Shown here: one piece after another, positions 35,660 through 47,724 of the stretch
How positions within the stretch are numbered: position 1 is the first letter of the stretch
Layout: every line of letters starts with the position of its first letter
Assembly (NCBI GenBank): GCA_905250115.1
Contig: CAJNOI010000003.1
Coordinates: 70,663-134,662 of the forward strand
Direction: 5' to 3'
DNA from: Adineta steineri
Taxonomy: Eukaryota > Rotifera > Eurotatoria > Adinetida > Adinetidae
DNA: 64,000 nt
Notes under the pieces: model-generated
The model's database searches: none
What the model saw: only the letters and a program-made list of their open reading frames with translations
Told to the model about the DNA's origin: nothing
Made by a program: the position numbers and the translations under genes

Positions 35660-36949
35660 TATAGAACATCTAAATTGCTAGACATTTTATTTTGTATATA
35701 TTATAAAGATATACACATATTTAAAAAAAAACACTGTAGTTTTTGCTGTACTTTTTCAAAAGAAAAAAAAGAATATTTTGTTGCTGTTCGACGGCTAATA
35801 TATTAATAAATACATGTATTGTGTAAATATTAAATAACATTAAAATGCATGTTTATTTGCTCAATATTCGGCGATATAAATCGAATTTGATATTGTTTAT
35901 CTTCAATTTAAAAAAAACACATATTTTCATGATATTTTATTTTATTTTTATTTTTTTGTATTTTTTGTTTGATTGACATGTATTTATTCATGATGATAGA
36001 GTACCAGAGTTCATCCGTTATTGTAATAATATGATGTGTCTTTTTCAGAAAAAAAAAATTATAATAGAAATTCTTCTGCTGTCGACTTTAATTTTATATA
36101 AAAATATGAATTCGTATTTTTCTTTTTACAATAGAAAAACTATAAGAAATATTTATACATAAAATTTTATCATTATCAAACTTTTACGAAGAATTAAATA
36201 AATAAATATTCATTCTGTCGAGGATTTAGATGATACTTTTCTCTTCAGCGGCACACCCGCACCCTCAAGATGGTTTTGTTTGGAGCCTTGTTCACTTTTA
36301 ATATATTCATTCATCAACGATTGGTGTGATATATATCCACACACATCATAACGTAAGGGTGAGTGAAGGCGCTATAATATGTTAAAAGGGTATAAGTACC
36401 CTCCGATCTGTAATAATTATTATATTAATTAAGATTTTCGAAAATATTTAACAACTGCTCTCGATGTTGAATTCAAAATGAACGAAAAAGTTAAGAAAAG
36501 ACCAGTGATGATTCATTTGACGGAGTTTAACAGATAAAAAATTTCAATGTGCACGTCTGAAGTATGTTACATCTATTCTTCTTGATTAGAACAATCTATT
36601 TTCGAAGATAATAAATCTAACTAATAACGTTAGTCACACACTCATAACGTAAAACATGACGTATATATATATGATAGACTACTTGAATATTTCTACAGAT
36701 TATCTCATAGAAAAATACTTGTGATAACAAATAAGATATCTTAAACTGGAAAAAAACGAAAAGAACATATCGAGGTTATACGACAGAACGAAACAAAGAG
36801 TATGTATATATATATAGAAAAGAAAAGAAAATATATTAGATAATCTCTAATGGAATTTTCCAAGAAATATTCCATAACAAAGTAGAACATGTATATATAT
36901 TTGATCGTGTAGCCAATATAGGTATCACAAATTTTCAGCGACGATCCAA
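35660..36949. other. Intergenic, about 1.3 kb
   Basis: 3' flank of the RGK gene and 5' flank of the intronless orphan. No gene seen. Weak inverted similarity between about 36245-36265 and 36355-36375 (ccgcaccct / agggtgagtg) was noted but not resolved into an element. Confidence 0.5.
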
Positions 36950-38578
36950 ATGACCGTTCATAACGAACTATTACCAAAAAGTCACAAGATATTTCGTTTT
37001 GGCACTGGTTTTGTATTGACACTAACTGATAATCAAATCAACAAAATACCATATCTAGCTGCACTTGTCTCTACTGCTGATTTTTTTGAAGCTGCACGTG
37101 ATGATCAAGGCCATTTTATTATTCATCCCAACATCGATATCAAGCAGTTTCGTTTCATCTTAGACTGGTTTCCATGCCGTTTTATACAAGATATTTTCAT
37201 TCGTCTACCTGACGACTACGATACAGTATCAGCTATTGTTCACATGGATTATCTTGGCCTTCTCAATCATTCAGATCCATCTTTGGATGAAGTAGATTCA
37301 TCTTTTTTCGGTATTACCTACAATCCACTAACTAATTTGTATACCGAAAAAATTCGACCATCAGAACTGCGGGACATGGCTGTTCGATTCGCAATTGCAC
37401 TCATTAGAGAAGCATATGACGTAACTGATGACAAAGTGCATGATCGAATCTATTGGTATGTGATGTTCATCATTAGTGCTCATACATTATTTGATCCAAA
37501 TATTCGTTATCATGTGTACAATGTGGCTAAACATTATTTTAGTTTATTTAATCCATGCCTGATTAAACGTTTAAATCGCCTTCGAAGCATTCAAGATAAA
37601 TATGCACAATTGAATCGATTAAAGACAAATGATCAATTTAGGGAAGCGAAGTATATGGAAGAGAAGAACTTGACATCACTGACTGACACTCATATTTATG
37701 CTTATGAAAAATTATCTTTCAAATCTATTACAATATTGAATATTCGTCCCGATTTCTACAATTATTCGGACAATGAACGCAAAGATCTTTTTGATTCAAA
37801 ACGGGGACCTTTTATAGAAAAACTTCTGCAACCATTATACAAAGCTTTGATAGAAGTTATATATGAGCGGCTACAAAATCAAATATGCCATTGTCTACAT
37901 TATGATTTACGTGAGGCTCCATTTTCTTCACACTCATTTGATAAGCCTTCAGATGACAGCCTAAGATTTTCCATTTGGTCTTGCTATTTTAATTCTTTTA
38001 TAACACCAATGATCACAAATACACAAGAGATTGCTCGCCATATTTACAATCAACGAATGATTTATAAGTTGTTTGAAAAGGAAGTCTCAAAACAAGAAAT
38101 ACAATGCTTGATCATGGATGGCTTATCTCATTTGAAACCTACACTTGAACAAAAGCATCGTCAGTTAATTCATGAGATGCAGGCACTTCAAGCAGAGGAA
38201 GATATCGTAAATACAAATAATAATCGTCGATATTGGCATCGGTTTTTTAGGTTTTTGCCTTTATCTGAACTCGAGAGAAAGCGAAGAGAAGCATTCGTGT
38301 ACGAGCAGCTATTAAACAGATTTAATCAACCATCGAGATTTATTCAAGAAATAGGGTGGGAGTTGCGTGCAAAGCTCCGCGAAGCTGTTGAGAATCAAAT
38401 TGCCGGATGGATCAGTAACACATATGAAGCATATGACCTTGGTCGAAGTATTTCAGAAAACATTCTTGAACACACTGATTCTACAGTCTACAAGACACCA
38501 CGACGAAATCATCAAAAGTTCATATACAAGCCAATACCTACAATAAAATCAAATGTTTTCAGAAACCGATTTTATTAA
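36950..38578 (+). CDS. Intronless 542-aa orphan with BTB/POZ-like N-terminus
   Basis: A single uninterrupted exon of 1,629 nt among intron-rich neighbours. An acceptor-like aaattttcag lies 12 nt upstream of the ATG. Residues about 18-110 (FVLTLTDNQINKIPYLAALV, FFEAARDDQGHFIIHPNIDI KQFRFILDWFP) look like a BTB/T1-type fold: a strand, a helix, a charged loop, then a D-x-x-x-F-x-x-I-L-x-x-F helix. The remainder is helical with many Tyr/His/Arg and no recognised domain. Codon third positions use more C and G than the adjacent genes. It may be a member of a lineage-specific or retro-copied family. The BTB call is from pattern only; the function is unknown. Confidence 0.7.
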   Translation: MTVHNELLPKSHKIFRFGTGFVLTLTDNQINKIPYLAALVSTADFFEAARDDQGHFIIHPNIDIKQFRFILDWFPCRFIQDIFIRLPDDYDTVSAIVHMDYLGLLNHSDPSLDEVDSSFFGITYNPLTNLYTEKIRPSELRDMAVRFAIALIREAYDVTDDKVHDRIYWYVMFIISAHTLFDPNIRYHVYNVAKHYFSLFNPCLIKRLNRLRSIQDKYAQLNRLKTNDQFREAKYMEEKNLTSLTDTHIYAYEKLSFKSITILNIRPDFYNYSDNERKDLFDSKRGPFIEKLLQPLYKALIEVIYERLQNQICHCLHYDLREAPFSSHSFDKPSDDSLRFSIWSCYFNSFITPMITNTQEIARHIYNQRMIYKLFEKEVSKQEIQCLIMDGLSHLKPTLEQKHRQLIHEMQALQAEEDIVNTNNNRRYWHRFFRFLPLSELERKRREAFVYEQLLNRFNQPSRFIQEIGWELRAKLREAVENQIAGWISNTYEAYDLGRSISENILEHTDSTVYKTPRRNHQKFIYKPIPTIKSNVFRNRFY

Positions 38579-38957
38579 TTTTTTTCACACGAAAAACTTG
38601 TGAATGTATTTTTAATGTATAATAAAATTTCATTGATCGATGTCGGGAGTTTGTTAGTGTGAAAATGCTATGATTAAGGACGAGGGATGGTTTGTCCACG
38701 AAATGATCCTAAATGAAAAATATTACATACATGTCTTGCAAAAAGGTACCTTTGAAATACAATCAGTCAGATTATATAGATAATCAATTGAAAATGTAGT
38801 TTAAGGATTTCTTTATCATGATAACATTAATAAAAGATATAATTATTTTTATTTGTATTTATTAGTCTTTAAAAATGAATTTATTTGTTTTGTTTAAAAT
38901 ACAAAAAAAAACACGATTTCTTTAAAGTTTATCACAATCGTGAAAAAATGTCTTTTT

Positions 38958-41900
38958 TTATTGAACATTAAGAAATTCATTGATACTAAGTTCATGACGT
39001 TCAAGTACAAGACGTCGAATACGTATTTGTTCAAGTACTTTTTTAACTGATCTTTCCAAATATGGATTCGGATAATTAGTATAGAATTTCTATGAATAAA
39101 ACAGAAAAAAACAAAATCTATTTTATTTTAAATCTAAAACATACTTGAACTTCTTCAGCTCTTTCTTTACTAATAAATAATCCTGGTACGGTCTTGTTAA
39201 AAATAAATAAAATCAGAATAAAATTCAATAGATTTTATTAGAACTAAACTTACTTCAATAAAATGTACTAAATGTGAATCATGTCGACCATAAATACTTT
39301 CAATTTTATTCCAATTATTTTGCATATATGTCCAACACATTTCACAACCTTGTCGATTATGTTGTGCTAATGAAGCAAAACCAGTTAAATGATCTTGTTT
39401 TCGAACTGCAGTCTTAAATAAAAAATATTCATATTTAATTTAAACATAAAAGTTAATAAATCTATACCGTATTCCAAATAAAAATCAATGCTTGACGTTG
39501 AAAATATTCATCATCAAAACGGCATAGTGCAGTTAATAAACGAATACGTTCTTCTTGTGTATCAGCTTTAAGATAAAGCTAAAATTATTCATAGATGTTT
39601 AAGATATTATGAAAATATTTCTAAAAAAATTACCGATTTAAGTTGATCAAACGTCTGTTGATTTCCTGTTTTAGCTACAGTTAAATAAATCGCAGCACGA
39701 ATATTTGGATTAATCAAATGATAATCATTATTTTGCATAGAAAAATTTTCAAAACGTTTATGTGCTTCAATTCGTGTTTGATCATATGCATTTATACCCA
39801 TATATATTAATATTAAACTACGCAACATTGGTATTTGAGAATCTTCATTTGGTAATGCATCCCATCCGATTTTATTATAAATATTTGATAAAAGATCACA
39901 TACATAGGATTGATATAATATTTTTGTATTATTTAATTGTGCATATTCAAATATTGAACTGAGTTCCGTTAATTGTCGTATTATAGATTTCCATACAGTT
40001 AAATTATCTTCATATTTATAAGCATAACGAAGTAATTTTAAATAATCAACATAACCTAAATGTCCAGCACGTGCTAATGCATATACATCAGTTTGAATAT
40101 TAAAACGATCTTGAGGTGAAAGTGTATGATTTTGAATACCGGGTGTTAATGCCTCAAGCATTGATTGAGGATAATGAACACGATATATACCAACACTTAA
40201 TAAAGAAAAAAAGAATACTTATGAAGTATTTATTAAATCATCAACTCTACCTAAATAAATTTAATTTAATCCATTCTGTATCAGGCACTTGTTTTAGGAG
40301 AAATTCTTGTTTTTTTTCTCCATTTAAATATAATTGAAATACACTACTATTTGGACTTGATTTTGTACAAATATTTATTGGTATTTTCCATTTTAAACTA
40401 TCGTCTCTTGTTCCATCAGCTAGAAATCTTGTTTGTTCAATTGTTAATAATCGATCATTTCCTCTTTGCTCTTGATTAACCTTTATTTAAATAGAACCAT
40501 ATACTTATATAGTTTTTTTTGATTAAATAAATCTACCATAAGAAGAGGATAACCAATTTGTTTCGTCCATGTTGATAATACATCAGATAAATGAGTTCGA
40601 TTTGATGCTTTTGATAAATGGAACCAAAGATTATCTGTTATTGTATTTTTATATGCATATTCAGCAAGATAATTTGACAGACCACGACGAAATGCTTCAT
40701 TACCAATATACGCATGAAGTAATCGAATAACACTAGAACCTAAAAATATTATTATTATGTTTTTCTTAATTCAAAAAAAAATAAGAATCAGATTAATATG
40801 AATTTCATACCCTTTCCATACGTAATATCATCAAATATTTCATCAATTTCACTTGGTTTACGTATAGATACTTCAATTGGATGACTACTTTGTAATGCAT
40901 CAGGTATCATACAAGTTGCTAATGTATCCGAAACAAATTGTGTCCATATATCATATTCCGGATAAACATGATCAACAGCAAGAAATTCAATCCATGATGC
41001 AAAACTTAAAAAGATAAAAAACAAATTAAAAATAAGATTTCTCTTATTCCTATATACTTATCTTCATTAAGCCATAAATCATTCCACCATTCCATTGTCT
41101 TAAAAAAAACCATTTTTTCAATAAAAAGAAAATATATAACTTACAACTAGATTTCCAAACCATTGATGTGCTAATTCATGTGCAACAACAAGTGCAACTT
41201 CTTGTCGAGTTTTTTGTGTTGATATATGTGTATCAACAAGTAGATATGTTTCACGATAAGTTATTAATCTAAATAAATAACATTACATTACATTTCAATA
41301 TATATTTCCTTTAATTATGTCATGTGTACCCCCAATTTTCCATTGCACCTAAAAGATAATAAATAAATAAAAATTTATACATATATATAAATTAGATTAA
41401 TTCACCGGAACCAAAATCAGCAATAGCAATCATGTCAAGTTTACTTAATGGATATTTAATACCAAAATATTCAGCATAGAATGGAAGAATTTTAGCAGCC
41501 GTCTATAGAAATTAACTTAAATATAGATATAGATATATAAAAAGACTAACTGTTAAAGCAAATAATCCTTGTTCTTTCTTTCCAATTGGTGTATAAACAC
41601 GTATTAATACATTATCTGAATCACGTGTTTCAACATAATCATAATGTCCAATAACATAAGCAACTAAATAAGTCGACATAATTGGTGTTGAATCAAATTC
41701 ATAAGTATACGTATTATTGTCATCAGCATGTTTTGATTTAATCGGCTAATTAAATTTATGAAAATGAATTAGATTTATAAAGAATGTCTTTACTATACCA
41801 TATTACACAATGTTGTTAAATGTTTAGGAGCACGAATAGTTATTGAAAAATTAGCTTTAAATGATGGTTCATCAAAACAAGGAAATGCACGACGAGCATA

Positions 41901-42665
41901 AGCAGCCTAAAGGAAAGAATTATAGAATAAATTAAATTAATACATAGAAAATCTTACTTCAAATTGTGTGCATGCACCTATATGCTCGTGATTTTTAGTT
42001 CGATAAAATCCATGAAGTTGATCATTTATTCTCCCCTTAAATGACAAATATACACGGCCATGTCCAATCTAAAAAAGAAGCAGTTATAAATAAATTTTCA
42101 ATATTAATTCGTTAGTTACATTGATTCGATGTGAAAATTTAAGTCTAATTTGTTCATAAACATTATCATATTCAACTGTTCCATAAGAGAATAAATCGGT
42201 ATCATTCTGTTGGTATCTTACTCCTGTAATATTCAAGTCAAAACTATTTAAAATAATTTCATTGACAATTTTATTTATCTAAAAAATGTTCCAATCAACA
42301 TTATTCTTCTTATTAATTTCAATATATTTTACTTGAATATCAATATCTACAGTTCCATGAAAAACAAATTGTTCAAGTTGACTACTATCGATATACAGTC
42401 GATAGTTCGATGGTATAATAGTCGTTGGTAGACGATGAGTGAGTTCACTAGATAATTTTGGTATAGAACGTGTTAGATAGTCTAAATACGATCATATATA
42501 AACGATATTTGAAGTAATCTTTTGTTTAATAAAAGAAAAATAAATCATACAAATAAAAAATGGGAAAACAGCAACAGCCACAGCCAATAAAAAAACAATA
42601 ATAGAAATAAACGTTTTAAACCAACAACAAACGTCACCGAACAGTTTACGATCTAGTTTCTTCAT
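38958..42665 (-). CDS. NPEPPS: M1 aminopeptidase, puromycin-sensitive type, with N-terminal membrane anchor; one-base frameshift in exon 2
   Basis: Eighteen exons, first 42665-42551, last 39089-38958, encode about 918 aa. Zinc and catalytic motifs: [17 protein letters not shown] (zinc HExxH) and the downstream zinc Glu in WLNED. The stretch [20 protein letters not shown], then SSHPIEVS and [14 protein letters not shown], is close to cytosolic puromycin-sensitive aminopeptidase, which trims N-terminal residues from peptides. Unlike that enzyme, exon 1 encodes a basic start ([10 protein letters not shown]) and a long hydrophobic segment ([20 protein letters not shown]), predicting a type II membrane protein. 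GAMEN lies in a 19-nt microexon (41348-41330). WLNEDNFASW carries one extra residue against the usual WLNEGFASW, at a splice junction. In exon 2 (42481-42334) the frame breaks at a four-A run (42361-42364); one more base would restore the expected [10 protein letters not shown] and makes the exon sum divisible by three. Confidence 0.88.
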
Positions 42666-42896
42666 TATTAGACTGTCTATTGTTTTTCTGTTTCTTTACG
42701 AATATCACAGATAACCGACATGTCTGTATATCGACAGAATAAAGAAAATAGAATCACGTGCGACTTTTTGTCCTAAATAATTAGTTTTTTTTTGTCTTAG
42801 TAAAGGCGTGGCGGCAAATTTTTCATAACAATTGTCTCGGTTTTTCAACAAGTGTAGGTGTTAACTTGTCATTACCTTTTCAATTCTTTGTCAAAT
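42666..42896. promoter_or_regulatory. Bidirectional promoter region
   Basis: 231 bp separate the divergent starts of the aminopeptidase (42665, minus) and the Q/N-rich gene (42897, plus). Both promoters must fit here or extend into the genes. It contains cacgtg at about 42756 (E-box type); functional use is inference. Confidence 0.4.
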
Positions 42897-44157
42897 ATGT
42901 CAGCAACATCAACACAGAAACAACAACAACAACAACGCTATCGAATTAATAATAATAATACCCATCAATCACGTAATACAAATGCTTACATTGATCGTGA
43001 CGTTTATCATCGACAATCATTAATGAATAATAATAATAAGAATTATTACTGGAATCATGATTATCGTGGATCAAATGATGATTTTTATTTAAACGATTAT
43101 TATCAACATCGAAATACATATTCGCAACCAACTCAACATATAAGAAAGGGACGACAAACAAAACTTGTACACCAATATAATTCTAAATCTGTTTTTTCAT
43201 CATCGAATAATAATCATTCATATTATGATAATATACCGCCACGTCATCGTCAACAACAACAAATTGATAAACGAGAAGAACGTACAACTCATGTACAAGA
43301 TTCACGAATAAATAATCAAATTAAACATTCAAATAATGAACAATCAACAAAACCAATGAAATCAATTTCATCAAGTAGTACAAATTCTGAGATTACAAAT
43401 AATGTTGGATTGACTAATCGAAAAGATTTACATACGAAAAATTTAGCTACAGCGGCTATTGCAGCTCGACAACAAAATCAACAAGGACAAACAAATCTAG
43501 GTGTTGTTCAAACATTAATGAATTCTCTTATTTTACAACAACAACAACAACCATCACAATCACAATCAACAGTTCAATTACAATATCAACTTACAAATGC
43601 TCTTTTAGCAACAAGTATATTATGAAAACTAATATAAAAAGAATAAAGTATTTCGTTTTATGGCTCTAGTGATTCAACAACGTCTCAAAGAAACTGCACT
43701 TCAAGCTCAAGCACAACAAATTCAAGCTGCTTTACCAACATTATTAGCAGCTCAAGCTCTTGTCTATCAACAACAACAACAAGGACATCTAACAGTTAAT
43801 CAACAACAAAATCAATCTGCTCTATCACCAAATGTTGCACATCCAGGCACGAAATTTAATAATCGTCCACTTGTTAAATTTCCTATCACACGTCCAATAA
43901 TATCGTCATTAACACCAGGTATGATAATACCCGTTATTCGACCAACTGTTTCAACAAATCTCTTACGTCATCGATTAGGAACTAATACTCAACAAATATA
44001 TTCAACAACTGTCTTACCAACTTATCAACAAGTACAAGAAATTGAACGAGGAATTTCATTGGGTGACGCTATTCATTTAAAAAATGCTATTGATATTGCT
44101 GATGTAAATAATAATAATGCAGATACAACTCCAAGTAATAATAATATCATCGAATAA
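42897..44157 (+). CDS. Gln/Asn-rich protein, 401 aa, two exons
   Basis: Exons 42897-43614 and 43670-44157 join in frame (1,206 nt) through a 55-bp intron. The N-terminal half is Asn/Tyr/Arg-rich (e.g. QRYRINNNNTHQSRN, NDYYQHRN). The C-terminal half has alanine/glutamine helices (LKETALQAQAQQIQAALPTL LAAQAL) and a Pro/Ile segment (VKFPITRPIISSLTPGMIIP). No membrane segment, no known domain. The composition suggests an RNA-binding-associated or transcriptional scaffold-type disordered protein, but this is only compositional. ATG 42897 was chosen over an upstream in-frame GTG. Shares its promoter region with the aminopeptidase. Confidence 0.7.
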
Positions 44158-45517
44158 AAAAGATGATTGAAAGACTAATTCTTTTTTTTTGTTCTGTACA
44201 TATAGATAGAATAATCTATATTTTTCAGTTTTATTTTAAAAACAAATAAAATAAGCCTTGTTTTTCTTCGAAAGTTATACAATTTTGATTAAACGAATAA
44301 TTCTCATCGGTAAAATATTTGAATGCTTGCAATGAGTCAATACATTATACGATCTAACTTATCAGTGTGAAGAAAATATATTTATACTGAAAAAATTATT
44401 TAACCATTTAGATGTTTTGTGATAAAAATAAAGATTCAAAAGAGACTTTTTTTTTGGAATATTAAACTTGTATTTCTTTATACTTTATTTCATTATAACT
44501 CAAATTATTATTTCCATATTCTTGATTATAAACATACAAATAAAAAAATTATTATATTTCAATTATATTTATTATATTCGAAAATATATGAATACATTTC
44601 ATTGCATGCTTGGAAAATTCTAAATTATTTTTAAAAATAATTTTAATCATATTATTCAACTAGTTATCTTTATCATATATATATTTATATAAAGTAAAAA
44701 GTACCTATCTCGAATTTGTCTGTAATTGTTGATATATATTTTTCTTTTTCTAAAATAAGATTTTTTATAATATAATATACCTGAACAAAGCTAAAAATTC
44801 GAATAAATTATAAATATTCTTGATATATATATATATATTCCTGGAAATTTCATTTATCTGATTAAACAAAACTTACCGAAATTGTTTTTGGATATTCTGT
44901 CGGAAAATATTAAGAAAGGTATCTTGTTACCCAGTACACAACTCAGCCTCCTATATTCACTAGAAAAATGAGATATATATAATGCTAAAAAGCAAATTTT
45001 TTTTTCTTGTCTTTTGTATCTGTCAATAATTATGAGACCGGCTCATAATTCTCAGCTAGAAATAGAACAGAATGATCATATAATGTAAAGACATATAGAC
45101 TTATACAAATAATGTTTGAAGAAAAAGAAAAAAAACAAATACAAGTAACATTCGATGATGATGATGATGATGAGACAGACGAGATTTTGTATAGATCGTC
45201 GATATTTTTCGAAAAAAATGAAAAAAAAATCATTGTCTTCTAAGGAAAACACATAAACATAAGTAAATCAATTTTGTTGAATAAGATAAAGACGAAGAGA
45301 AGAATAAATCATTCGATTCCTACAAATAATGATAAAGAAAGAACAAAAAAACAAAAAGAAAAAGAAGAAAGTTTCGTTAATAATTTAGTTTTATTTTATT
45401 ACAATGATGACTTACAAACATCATTGAATTTTATACATAAAAATATATCTTTTTAAGTTAAATTAAACAAAGAAGAGATCTTTACTTTGATTGCTTACCT
45501 TAAGAATATGGTATCAT
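44158..45517. other. Intergenic, about 1.4 kb between convergent genes
   Basis: Holds the 3' flanks of the Q/N-rich gene and the FUBP-like gene. Very AT-rich. A (gat)n run at 45156-45171 produces a poly-Ser frame that is not credible. No RNA gene recognised. Confidence 0.5.
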
Positions 45518-47724
45518 TTATGAATTATTACCATTTGTAGAATTTGATTTTGCTGCATTAGCCCATTGTTGTGCATAAGCTGCCCAAGCATCACCACCAC
45601 CACCAGCTGACATCATCAACGCAGCTGCTTGATTTGGATCCGTAGTTGAACTCGTCGAAGATGAATTTGTCGTAGTTGAACCAGGCTAATAGAAAAAAAA
45701 TATTAATTACATTCAAAGAAAAGAAATAGAATTTCCTAACTTGTTTCATTTGTTGGGCAATTTGATCAGCATATTCATTCTGTCCCATTGATCGATAATA
45801 TTCAATCCATTGTTGAGTATAATCTGCTTGTCCAGCCGTAGAATTAGTTGCTATTATTTGTAAACATATTAAATAATAAATCGATTAGAAACAAATCTAC
45901 AAACCTGATGGGGCTGAATTAGTGTTACTTGTATTTGCTATTGAATCTGTTGGTTTTGTTGTTGTTGTCGTGGTTGATGTACCGGAAGATGGATTTCCTG
46001 TCATATTTGTTTGCATCATATTGTAATAACTCATGGATTGATAATAAGCTAACCAGGCTGGATCCATTTGACCCATTCCTGCAGGATTATTAGCTGCTGC
46101 TGCTGACGAATCATTGTTATTTGATGAACTTTGATCATATGAATTTGCTAGAAGAAATTTTATATGAAAGATTTATTTCTTATTCTAATATTTACCTTGT
46201 GGCCATTGTCCATAAGCATTTGCCCACTGATTATAAGGATCGCCATTACTTGAACCACCTCCATATTGATCATTATTTCCATTCCATGAATCAGATGAAC
46301 TTATTCCAGCTGATGGTAAATTAAAGTTCGCTTGAAATTGTGCTGGTGATAACATATCTCCAGTGCCACCAGGACTATTTACAACTTTTTCATACATTAA
46401 TTGTTGTGCTTTAACTATTTGATCAGGCGTACCACGTAATTTAAATACTCTATCAGATGAGTTTCCTATTGGTGGAATATGTCCTTTATCAAGTTCAACA
46501 AAAGCACCTGATTTTCGATTAATTTCTTTAATACTTTCACCACCTAAAACTAATTCTTAACTAAAAAGTAAACAATATGTTAAACTAACCTTTGCCAATA
46601 ATAATTCCAGCTTTTTCATAAGGTACATGATAAATTGCTTCATTACATGGGCCAGACATCGGCGTACCTCCAGACTAAAAAATTATCGTATGAACAAAAA
46701 ATAAAATTATTATTTAAATATTTACTCGTGAACCATAATCATTAAATGAGTTTGGATTAGTTGGATTATTACCAAGACGATTTGCTGGATTAGGTATACC
46801 ACCAGGTTTCAATAAAGTTTCAAGTACATATTGTTTAACACGCTAAAATAAATACAATAATAATAGTAAACAAGTAATTTTTTTTTCTCTTACTTCTATT
46901 CGATCTGGTTCACCCATAATTCTTAATGGTTTATGTTCTATTCCATCAACATCAGCTGAATCTTGAACAACATACATTTTAACACCAAATTCTTCCTAAA
47001 AAACAAACTTTCTTTTTATCAGATTTTATTAATACAAACAATATCTTACAGATAATCGTTTGATAGTTTCACCACCTTTACCAATAACTAATCCACATTT
47101 TGCTGAGGGTAACATAACATCCACTGATTTCGAACCTCCTCCACCACCACCACCTCCCATTGAATATGGATTAACACCAACTGATCCAACATCAGTCATT
47201 CGTCCTTTTAATATAATATCATCCATAATACGTTTAGCTCGTTCAATTGCTTCTCGTGAACCACTTAAATTTGCTAAACGATCAGGAGGATTTGGACCAC
47301 CAGGTATAGGATCTGATCGTGTTTGACATATTTGCACCTTACAACCACTTTCAGCTTGAAGTCGAACGATTTGTTCTCCACCTTTACCAATAACAAGACC
47401 AACAAATTTATCAGGAATTTTATAATCTTCTTGAAATGTATTTTGATTTGAGAGTGGTAATGCTAATGAATCACTGGATGTTTTAACTCCTAATTGTGAA
47501 TTTATCTGTTGTGCTATTTGTTGTGCACGTAATACAGGTGTTGGAATATCATTTGATTGTGTTGGAGAAGTAAAAGCTGGACGTTTATTTGAATATTCAT
47601 CTTCACTATTTGGTCGTTTTAATGAAGGATTTGCATTTGCATTTGGTGCTGATCCAGTTAATTTTTGTGCTATTTGTCTAGCACGAGCAACAGCATCTTG
47701 AAAACTGACTGGACTATTTTGCAT
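45518..47724 (-). CDS. FUBP1: FUBP/KSRP-like KH-domain protein
   Basis: Eight exons (47724-47050, 46995-46894, 46842-46726, 46674-46590, 46543-46196, 46147-45905, 45850-45741, 45685-45518) total 1,848 nt (615 aa). The N-terminal helix SFQDAVARARQIAQKL is the FUBP signature. Three KH domains carry the GxxG loop: VGLVIGKGGEQIVRLQ, CGLVIGKGGETIKRLS and AGIIIGKGGESIKEIN; vertebrate FUBPs have four. The C-terminus has the repeated aromatic motif of the family (DPAWLAYYQSMSYY, YTQQWIEYYRSMG, AWAAYAQQWANA), which in FUBP1 acts in transcription activation. The family binds single-stranded AU-rich DNA/RNA and regulates transcription, splicing and mRNA decay in the nucleus. A weaker acceptor in intron 4 (ttaag at about 46552) would break the KH3 GKGG; the one used here restores it. 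Exact paralogue (FUBP1, 2 or 3) cannot be decided. Confidence 0.9.

Noticed and set aside
36241..36420. Possible MITE with ccgcaccct / agggtgagtg ends
   Set aside because: Inverted match too short and no target duplication found.
44419..44634. 71-aa Tyr/Phe/Ile-rich frame
   Set aside because: Typical of AT-rich DNA; no start context or conserved motif.
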